From Actinomycetota bacterium (lineage in GTDB: Bacteria > Actinomycetota > Thermoleophilia > Gaiellales > Gaiellaceae), in NCBI GenBank assembly GCA_900299235.1, contig OMIZ01000142.1, forward strand, positions 1-61,281: a stretch of DNA of 61,281 nt, written 5' to 3'. Position 1 is the stretch's first letter, and each line of letters starts with the position of its first letter. Shown here in pieces: positions 55,375 through 61,281 of this stretch. The notes under the pieces are model-generated. The model did not search any database. It saw only the letters and a program-made list of their open reading frames with translations, and was not told the origin of the DNA. The translations under genes and the position numbers were made by a program.

Positions 55375-55847
55375 GCACCCATCCTTTGCGCTGCCGCACG
55401 TCGCACTGCCTCGAAGATCTTGACGTACCCCGTGCAGCGGCAGAGGTTGCCCGAGAGCGCCTCGCGGATCTCATCGTCACTCGGGTCGGGAATGCGCTCA
55501 AGCAGGTCAGCGGCAGCGACAACAAGGCCGGGCGTGCAGAACCCGCACTGCACCGCACCTGTTTCGACAAAAGCCGTCTGCACTGGGTGAAGCTCCTCGT
55601 CAGTTCCAAGTCCCTCGATCGTCGTTACCTCGTGACCATCGGCCTGGGCAGCAAGCACGAGGCATGCGCACACGAGCACACCGTCGAGAAGCACCGAGCA
55701 CGAGCCACACTCGCCTTGCTCGCAGGCGTTCTTTGATCCAGGGAAGCCGAGCTTCTCGCGGAGCGCGAAGAGGAGCGACTCGCCCTCCCAGCAGTCGGCC
55801 TCGCTCGGCACACCGTTCACGCGCAGGTTGATCCTCACGCGAGGCAC
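55371..55847 (-). CDS. Xanthine dehydrogenase-type [2Fe-2S] subunit
   Basis: 158 aa. Plant-type ferredoxin domain with [15 protein letters not shown], then a four-helix [2Fe-2S] domain with [12 protein letters not shown] and CRCTGYVKI. Passes electrons from molybdenum to FAD. Overlaps the FAD subunit by 13 nt. Confidence 0.95.
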   Translation of the reverse strand: MPRVRINLRVNGVPSEADCWEGESLLFALREKLGFPGSKNACEQGECGSCSVLLDGVLVCACLVLAAQADGHEVTTIEGLGTDEELHPVQTAFVETGAVQCGFCTPGLVVAAADLLERIPDPSDDEIREALSGNLCRCTGYVKIFEAVRRAAAQRMGA

Positions 55848-56617
55848 CGCTCAAGGGCACGGCGCGTGAGCACCTCGATCGCGTGGCGACGGTAGGCGGC
55901 GCTGCCGCGCACATCGTCGATCGGCGTGGCTGCTGCTGCGACCTTCGCCGGGAAGCTTGCGGCATCGCCTCGCGGTGCCGTCACGAGCACCGGACGGGGC
56001 GCGGCTGAGCCGAACGCGGCACGTAGCTCGTCTCCGGCCGACACGGCAAGCGAGCACACGGCGATCACCATCGCGTTGCGCGGTCCGACCTTCAAGAACG
56101 TCTCCGGGCCACCCGATGGCCGCAGGTGGATAGCGGTGATCAGCTCGTCAGCCGCAAGCGCGTTGCGCTTGACCCCCGTCACGAACTCGGCCACGGGAAC
56201 CCGGCGGGTGCCGTGGAGAGATGTGCATTCGACCTCAGCGCCACCCACGACGAGTGGCGGAATTGAGTCACCCGCAGGCGATGCCGTAGCGAGGTTGCCG
56301 CCGATCGTGCCGCGGTTACGAATCTGCGGCGAGCCAACAGTGCGGGATGCTTCGGCAAGTGCCGGAAACTCTGCGGCGAGCGGGCCGCTCATCACCTCGG
56401 CGTAGGTCACCCCGGCACCGATCCGATAGCCATCGGCCGTCGGCGCCCACTCGCGCAGCTCAGCAACCTCGTTGAGGTTCAGGAGCGCGGCAGGGCGTGC
56501 ACGGTCGAAGTTCAGCCCGACCATTACGTCGGTGCCTCCCTGAATCGGAAGTGCCTCCGGGTGCGCCTCGCGCAGAGCGAGCGCCTCCGAAAGCGAGCGC
56601 GGAGTCAACACATCCAT
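55835..56617 (-). CDS. Xanthine dehydrogenase-type FAD subunit
   Basis: 260 aa from ATG 56617 (MDVLTPRSLSEAL); the ORF track adds 31 residues that run into the divergent gene. PIQGGTDVMVGLN and TIGGNLATASPAGDS are the FAD-binding motifs of CoxM/XdhB proteins. TACAGT lies 6 nt before ATG, so the xdh transcript is likely leaderless. Confidence 0.92.
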   Translation of the reverse strand: MDVLTPRSLSEALALREAHPEALPIQGGTDVMVGLNFDRARPAALLNLNEVAELREWAPTADGYRIGAGVTYAEVMSGPLAAEFPALAEASRTVGSPQIRNRGTIGGNLATASPAGDSIPPLVVGGAEVECTSLHGTRRVPVAEFVTGVKRNALAADELITAIHLRPSGGPETFLKVGPRNAMVIAVCSLAVSAGDELRAAFGSAAPRPVLVTAPRGDAASFPAKVAAAATPIDDVRGSAAYRRHAIEVLTRRALERCLA

Positions 56618-56621
56618 GGCG

Positions 56622-56635
56622 GAACTGTACGGTTC
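56622..56635. promoter_or_regulatory. Palindromic operator candidate between xdh and ade
   Basis: GAACTGTACGGTTC: arms GAAC/GTTC around GTAC, 14 bp with one mismatch pair. It covers the -10 boxes of both divergent genes (TACAGT on -, TACGGT on +), so one regulator could repress both. It is not the actinobacterial SOS box, which has a 4-bp spacer. Confidence 0.5.
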
Positions 56636-56642
56636 TCGTTCT

Positions 56643-58346
56643 ATGTCAGTAGACCTTTCTCGGCGTCTCGCGGTTGCCCGTGGAGACGAACCCGCCGACC
56701 TCGCGATCAAGGGAGGTCAGGTGCTCTCGGTGTTCACGCGAGAGTGGCTGAAAACAGACGTCGCGATCGTCGACGGTGTCATTGCCGGCCTCGGTGACTA
56801 CGAGGGGAAGCGAACCCTCGACGCGACCGGGCGATATCTCGTGCCGGGCTTCGTCGACGCACACCTCCACCTCGAATCGTCGAAGCTGCTCGTCGATGAG
56901 TTCGCCCGGCTCGTGCTGCCGTTCGGCACGACAGCCGTCGTCGCCGACCCGCACGAGATCGCCAACGTTCTCGGTACCGACGGCGTCCATTGGCTGCTCG
57001 ACCTGTGCAGCGACATCCCGCTTGATGTGTGGTTCATGGCGTCGTCGTGCGTGCCTGCGTCGGGCTTCGAGAGCCCTCGGCGGCGTCTCAGCCCGGGCGA
57101 CCTCGACGCACTGATGCGGCGGCGGCGCGTGATCGGGCTTGCCGAGATGATGAACTTCCCCGGCGTCATCTCGGGCGACCCGGCCGAGCTTGAGAAGCTG
57201 ACGCTCTCGACGCATGTCGACGGTCACGCCCCTGGCGTCCGGGGCAACGCGCTGAACGCCTACGCCGCGGCTGGAATCCGTTCCGACCACGAAGCGTCGG
57301 ATCTCGAAGAAGGTCGGGAGCGTCTACGCAAGGGCCTATGGCTCCTGATCCGCGAGGCCTCGGCTGCGCGCAACCTCCACACGCTGCTCCCGCTGCTTGC
57401 CGAGTACGGCCCCGGCCGGATCGCGTTCTGCACCGACGACCGTGAGCCAGAGCACATCGCTGAAGACGGCCACATCAACAGCATGGTGCGGGAGGCCGTT
57501 GCTGCAGGCATCCGCCCCGAAGACGCAATCGTCGCTGCAACGCTCAGCCCGTGCCTCTGGCACGGGCTGAGCCACATCGGTGCGGTCGCACCGGGGTACG
57601 AGGCCGACATCCTGGTGCTGCCCGACCTCGTCGAGTTCGTGCCCGAGGTGGTGCTGAAGTCGGGCGTCCCGATCGGCGAGATTCCACGCCCACCCGTGCC
57701 CGACTGGGTCAAGCACACGGTGCGAATCGGCGCGCTCGGACCGGAGCAGTTCCGCATCGCGTGGAATGAGGCGCCGGGCACGAAGGCCCGCATCATCGGG
57801 CTGATCCCCGGGCAGATCGTCACGGACCTCATGCTTGAGGAGCCAGTGACGCGCGGTGGTGAAGTGATCGCCGATACAGGTCGCGACCACGCAAAGATCG
57901 CGGTGATTGAACGCCACCTTGGTACGGGCCGCGTGGGCCTCGGGCTCGTGAAGGGCTTCGGCCTCTCGCGCGGCGCCATCGCCTCGACGGTCGCCCACGA
58001 CGCACACAACCTGGCGGTCGCGGGCATGTCCGATGCGGCGATGGCGTTTGCCGTACGCCGCCTTGCGAACATCGGCGGCGGCATCGTCGTCGTCGATGGC
58101 GCCGATGTCCTCGCCGAGCTTCCGCTTCCCGTCGCCGGCCTCCTCTCCGACGCACCGCTCGACGAGGTGCTCGAGCGAAGCCACGCAGTGCTCAAGGCTG
58201 CCGCCGACCTCGGCTGCGAGATCGAGTCGCCGTTCCAGCTGCTTGCGTTCCTCGCACTTTCGGTGATCCCGAGCCTGAAGCTCACCGACCGGGGCTTGAT
58301 CGATGTCAACCGATTCGAGATCGTTCCTCTGGCGGTGGAAGCGTGA
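56643..58346 (+). CDS. ade: Adenine deaminase
   Basis: 567 aa from ATG 56643; ATG 56616 is possible but overlaps the divergent xdh start. Amidohydrolase fold: GFVDAHLHLESS (metal His pair), VADPHEIANVLG, and the Ade-specific GHAPGVRGNALNAYAAAGIRSDHE and AFCTDDREPEHI. Converts adenine to hypoxanthine, the substrate of the adjacent dehydrogenase. Stop overlaps the next start (GTGA). Confidence 0.93.
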   Translation: MSVDLSRRLAVARGDEPADLAIKGGQVLSVFTREWLKTDVAIVDGVIAGLGDYEGKRTLDATGRYLVPGFVDAHLHLESSKLLVDEFARLVLPFGTTAVVADPHEIANVLGTDGVHWLLDLCSDIPLDVWFMASSCVPASGFESPRRRLSPGDLDALMRRRRVIGLAEMMNFPGVISGDPAELEKLTLSTHVDGHAPGVRGNALNAYAAAGIRSDHEASDLEEGRERLRKGLWLLIREASAARNLHTLLPLLAEYGPGRIAFCTDDREPEHIAEDGHINSMVREAVAAGIRPEDAIVAATLSPCLWHGLSHIGAVAPGYEADILVLPDLVEFVPEVVLKSGVPIGEIPRPPVPDWVKHTVRIGALGPEQFRIAWNEAPGTKARIIGLIPGQIVTDLMLEEPVTRGGEVIADTGRDHAKIAVIERHLGTGRVGLGLVKGFGLSRGAIASTVAHDAHNLAVAGMSDAAMAFAVRRLANIGGGIVVVDGADVLAELPLPVAGLLSDAPLDEVLERSHAVLKAAADLGCEIESPFQLLAFLALSVIPSLKLTDRGLIDVNRFEIVPLAVEA

Positions 58347-59656
58347 TCCTCACCAATGCCTGGGTCGTCACGATGGACGACGCCGGCACGGAACACCCAA
58401 ACGGCTGGGTGCAGATCGAGGACGGACTGATCGTTGCGACCGGCTCGGGCGAACCGCCTGCCGGCCCGCGCGAGGATCTCGGTGGCGCGGTCGTCACACC
58501 CGGCCTGATCAACACGCACCACCACCTCTACCAGACGCTCACGCGCGCACGAGCAGTCGACGCCGACCTCTTCACGTGGCTGCGCACCCTGTATCCCCGG
58601 TGGGCGCGGATCGACGCTGAGATGGAGTACGCCGCCGCGCGCACCGGCCTCGCCGAGCTCGCACTTTCGGGCTGCTCAACCGTGTTCGACCACCACTACG
58701 TCTTCCCACGAGGCGTCTCGGGTCTCGTTGAGGCCGAGCTGCAGGCGGCACGGGAGCTCGGCGTACGGATCGTCGCCTCGCGCGGCTCGATGGATCTCGG
58801 CGAATCAGATGGCGGCCTCCCGCCCGACAACCTCGTCGAGTCGATCGACGACGTGCTGGCCGATACACAGCGCCTCGCTGGCATCGCCGATGGTGCGTGG
58901 ACGCAGGTCGTCGTCGCACCGTGCTCGCCGTTCTCTGTGACCACTCGCCTGATGGAAGAGTCGGCGGCGCTTGCCCGCACCCTCGGGCTGAAGCTGCACA
59001 CCCACCTCGCCGAGACCGTCGAGGAGGAGCAGTACTGCAGGGAGATCTATGGCTGCACACCCGTCGAGTACCTCGACCGCGTTGGCTGGCTCGGCGGCGA
59101 TGTCTGGTGCGCCCACTGCATCCATCTCTCCGACGCCGAGGTGCAGACGTTTGCCCACCACGGCGTTGGGGCCGCCCACTGCCCCACCTCAAACCTTCGG
59201 CTGGGCGCGGGTATCGCACCGATACGCGAGATGATCGACGCGGGCGTGAAGGTGGGGCTGGGCGTCGACGGCTCCGCGTCCAACGAGCGCAGCGACCTCT
59301 TCTTCGAGGTCAAACAGGCGTTGCTGATGGGCCGTGGCCGTGGTGGTGGGCGGTGGATGACCGTCCGCGAGGCCCTGCGGCTCGGCACACGTGGCGGCGC
59401 CGAGGTGCTTGGCCGCGACGACCTCGGGTCGCTCGAGCCGAGGAAGCGCGCCGACCTCGCGATCTGGCGCACGGATGGGCTTGAGCTCGGGGGTGCGGAG
59501 GATCTCGTCGCCGGCCTCGTTCTCGGCGGACCGATGCGTGTCGATCGCCTGATCGTCGGGGGCGAAGACGCGGTGCGTGACGGCCAACTCGTGCGAGCGA
59601 GCGAGCAGGAGATCGCCCGCGAGCACCGCATTCAGGCCGCAAGATTGTGGGCATGA
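58343..59656 (+). CDS. 8-oxoguanine deaminase-like amidohydrolase
   Basis: 437 aa. INTHHHLYQTLTRA (HxH), LHTHLAETVEEEQ, WCAHCIHLSD and GLGVDGSASNERSD are metal and catalytic residues of the TrzN/AtzA/8-oxoguanine deaminase group; the SCSPFSVT-type loop (VVAPCSPFSV) fits 8-oxoguanine deaminase. Would give urate from 8-oxoguanine, matching the cluster. Guanine deaminase is an alternative. Confidence 0.88.
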   Translation: MILTNAWVVTMDDAGTEHPNGWVQIEDGLIVATGSGEPPAGPREDLGGAVVTPGLINTHHHLYQTLTRARAVDADLFTWLRTLYPRWARIDAEMEYAAARTGLAELALSGCSTVFDHHYVFPRGVSGLVEAELQAARELGVRIVASRGSMDLGESDGGLPPDNLVESIDDVLADTQRLAGIADGAWTQVVVAPCSPFSVTTRLMEESAALARTLGLKLHTHLAETVEEEQYCREIYGCTPVEYLDRVGWLGGDVWCAHCIHLSDAEVQTFAHHGVGAAHCPTSNLRLGAGIAPIREMIDAGVKVGLGVDGSASNERSDLFFEVKQALLMGRGRGGGRWMTVREALRLGTRGGAEVLGRDDLGSLEPRKRADLAIWRTDGLELGGAEDLVAGLVLGGPMRVDRLIVGGEDAVRDGQLVRASEQEIAREHRIQAARLWA

Positions 59657-59937
59657 CCCTTTCCACCCACGTGCTCGACACCGAGCGCGGCGTGCCGGCC
59701 GCGGGCGTTCGCGTGGAGCTCTGGCACGACGGCGCGCTGGCCGCGTCGGGCGTGACCGACAGCGACGGGCGCATCCGCGATTTCGGGGCAGGCGAACCTG
59801 GCACCTACCGGGTCGCGTTTTACCCCCCGTCACCATTCTTCCGCCGCGTCGAGCTTGAGGTTGAGCTTGGCGAGGGGCACTTCCACGTTCCGCTGCTCTT
59901 CTCGTCGTACGGATGCGCGAGCTACCGCGGCAGTTGA
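59653..59937 (+). CDS. 5-hydroxyisourate hydrolase (transthyretin-like)
   Basis: 94 aa from ATG 59653, coupled by 4 nt to the amidohydrolase. LSTHVLDTERGVPAAGV at the N-terminus and the C-terminal YRGS tetrapeptide are diagnostic. Opens the HIU ring after urate oxidation. Slightly short for the family. The last 25 nt overlap the next gene. Confidence 0.93.
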   Translation: MTLSTHVLDTERGVPAAGVRVELWHDGALAASGVTDSDGRIRDFGAGEPGTYRVAFYPPSPFFRRVELEVELGEGHFHVPLLFSSYGCASYRGS

Positions 59938-60353
59938 GCGTCGCCGAGCTCTCCGAGCTCTTCGAGGGCCGCACGCGTTTCGTCGAACTCCTTGCGGAGG
60001 TCGAGAACCCGCTCGCCCATGCGCGCGAGATTGCCGTGACACTGACTGACACCGAGAAGCGCGAGGTGCTCGATGCCCACCCGCCGATCGGTGCGCGCCG
60101 CAACCTCAGTGCACGCTCACAGGCCGAGCAGGGATCTGACGACGACCCGGCGGTGCTCGAAGAACTCGCTTCACTCAACCGCACCTACGAAGACCGCTTC
60201 GGCTTCCGCTTCATTGTGTTCGTGAACGGACGCCCACGACGTGCAATAGTCCCCATCCTCAAAGAGCGCCTTGAGCGCAGCCGCGAGGAGGAACTCGCGA
60301 CCGCCCTCGACGAGCTCGTATCGATCGCGGAGGCACGATGGCGCAGCTCCTAG
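59913..60353 (+). CDS. OHCU decarboxylase
   Basis: 146 aa helical enzyme. HPPIGARRNLSARSQAEQ holds the catalytic His and the conserved SxxEQ; FGFRFIVFVNGR is the second motif. Converts OHCU to S-allantoin. The start (ATG 59913) was placed inside the HIU hydrolase gene because the in-frame sequence ELPRQLSVAELSELFEG fits the family N-terminus. Confidence 0.9.
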   Translation: MRELPRQLSVAELSELFEGRTRFVELLAEVENPLAHAREIAVTLTDTEKREVLDAHPPIGARRNLSARSQAEQGSDDDPAVLEELASLNRTYEDRFGFRFIVFVNGRPRRAIVPILKERLERSREEELATALDELVSIAEARWRSS

Positions 60354-61281
60354 CATTGAGCGACTACTGGTGGAGCTGGGCGAACATGCTCGTTCGCGGT
60401 CTGCACGTGGTGGCGGCGATCGGCTGGATCGGCTCGTCGTTCTACTTCATCGCGCTCGACAAGCACCTGGCACCACCCGCCGACCCGAAGGACGCCGAGC
60501 GTGGCGTCGGCGGCGAGGTATGGGAGGTGCACGGCGGCGGCTTCTATCGCGTCGAGAAGTTCACCGTGACACCGCATGAGCTGCCAAACCCGCTCTACTG
60601 GTTCAAGTGGGAGGCCTACACCACCTGGCTTAGCGGCTTCGGTCTGCTGATCGTCGTGTACTTCGCCCACGCGAAGACGTTCCTCGTCGACCCGACGCTC
60701 TGCAACCTCTCGACGACCGCGGCCGTGTGTCTCGCGGTAGGCGGGATCATCCTCGCCTGGGTCGTCTACGACTCGCTCTGCCGCATCTTTGCGAAGAACG
60801 AACTCGTGCTCGCCCTGTCGGTGCTCGTGTTCCTTGCCGCTGCGTCGTACACCGCCTGCCGGATCTTCGCGGGCCGCGCGGCGTTCGTTGAGGTCGGCGC
60901 AATGATCGGAACGATGATGGCGGCCAACGTCTTCTTCGTAATTATCCCGGCCCACTGGGAACTCGTTCGCGCGAAGGAGGCAGGTCGCGTACCCGACCCG
61001 CGCTGGAACAAGAAGGGCAAGCAGCGGTCGGTTCACAACAACTACCTGACGTTGCCGGTCGTGTTCGCGATGCTCTCGAACCACTTCTCGTTCACCTACA
61101 CGAGCAAGCACGCCTGGATCGTGCTCGTCGTGCTGATGGCGCTCGGCGCGCTGACCCGCCACTTCTTCAACCTGCACCACGAAGGGAAGGACGTGTGGTG
61201 GATCCCCGCCCTCGTCGTCGTTGGTCTTGCCGCGATTGCCCTGTGGCTGCGTCCCGCCCCGTTGAAGGTCGTTCCCGTAGC
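60338..61281 (+). CDS. puuD: Membrane-bound urate oxidase PuuD (3' partial)
   Basis: Open to the window end (about 314 codons), so it is missing from the ORF track. ATG 60338 overlaps the OHCU gene by 16 nt. Eight membrane helices of the DUF989/urate oxidase N-terminal family: RGLHVVAAIGWIGSSFYFIALD and VHNNYLTLPVVFAMLSNHF. In known PuuD a cytochrome c domain follows; that part is beyond the window. Starts the urate to allantoin steps completed by the two genes before it. Confidence 0.92.
   Translation, partial: MAQLLALSDYWWSWANMLVRGLHVVAAIGWIGSSFYFIALDKHLAPPADPKDAERGVGGEVWEVHGGGFYRVEKFTVTPHELPNPLYWFKWEAYTTWLSGFGLLIVVYFAHAKTFLVDPTLCNLSTTAAVCLAVGGIILAWVVYDSLCRIFAKNELVLALSVLVFLAAASYTACRIFAGRAAFVEVGAMIGTMMAANVFFVIIPAHWELVRAKEAGRVPDPRWNKKGKQRSVHNNYLTLPVVFAMLSNHFSFTYTSKHAWIVLVVLMALGALTRHFFNLHHEGKDVWWIPALVVVGLAAIALWLRPAPLKVVPV

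Noticed and set aside
56622-56635. LexA/SOS box
   Set aside because: The GAAC and GTTC arms are separated by 6 nt, whereas the actinobacterial SOS box needs 4 nt; neighbouring genes are not DNA repair genes.

Overview
High-GC, gene-dense bacterial chromosome segment with long co-directional runs of genes that overlap by 4 nt (ATGA/GTGA). The gene content points to a Gram-positive actinobacterial lineage: futalosine-route menaquinone genes, a QcrA/QcrB/QcrC-type menaquinol:cytochrome c reductase with a cytochrome c-fused subunit IV, an Fe-S type CysH, an MMPL exporter, and several likely leaderless mRNAs with a TANNNT box 6-7 nt before the start codon. A Thermoleophilia-like (Solirubrobacterales/Gaiellales) origin is my inference, not something proven by the sequence. 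I saw no rRNA, tRNA, CRISPR array, IS element, phage gene or integration site.

Layout. (1) 1-5734, + strand: surface-glycan cluster with a DUF4214-like/methyltransferase protein (5' truncated), two tandem ATP-grasp enzymes, a GT4 glycosyltransferase and a flippase. (2) 5774-7210: DHA2-type MFS exporter, followed by a strong bidirectional hairpin terminator. (3) 7279-9270, - strand: leuA, preceded by a leucine-rich leader ORF (15 Leu in 44 codons) whose last codons and stop lie in a hairpin. (4) 20825 down to 9575, - strand: one 13-gene run: short fumarate-reductase-like flavoprotein, two-subunit class I fumarase-type hydro-lyase, phosphosulfolactate synthase, cysH-cysC-cysD-cysN, DUF4395 protein, TauE permease, a secreted Ig-like protein, O-antigen ligase-like protein and PIG-L deacetylase. 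(5) 20985-25819: MMPL transporter, LysR regulator, DUF354 protein, unknown protein. (6) 43211 down to 25915, - strand: a run for electron-transport cofactors: AI-2E transporter, hemB, hemL, three small unknown genes (one of 54 aa missing from the ORF track), ubiD, qcrA-qcrB-qcrC, ubiX, menG, polyprenyl synthase, mqnE-mqnA-mqnC, DedA, then two nucleotide-sugar genes. (7) 43362-50906: degenerate M23 protein, YmdB-like phosphoesterase, two polytopic glycosyltransferases, GtrA protein, phosphodiesterase, membrane protein, diacylglycerol-kinase-like protein. (8) 50933-53154: enoyl-CoA hydratase and two DMT-type transporters. (9) 53155-61281: purine catabolism, with a three-subunit xanthine dehydrogenase (-) divergent from adenine deaminase, 8-oxoguanine deaminase-like amidohydrolase, HIU hydrolase, OHCU decarboxylase and a membrane urate oxidase PuuD (3' truncated) (+).

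How the genes work together. Region 6 makes heme and menaquinone and encodes the complex that uses both. Region 9 can deaminate and oxidise purines to urate and onward to allantoin. Region 4 activates and reduces sulfate to sulfite and also encodes a sulfite-fixing enzyme (PEP + sulfite to phosphosulfolactate) next to a malate/fumarate-type hydro-lyase and a fumarate-reductase-like flavoprotein. Sulfolactate, sulfoacrylate and sulfopropionate are the sulfonate analogues of malate, fumarate and succinate, so a sulfonate branch built from analogues of TCA enzymes is the most interesting untested idea here. The leuA leader is the best-supported regulatory finding.
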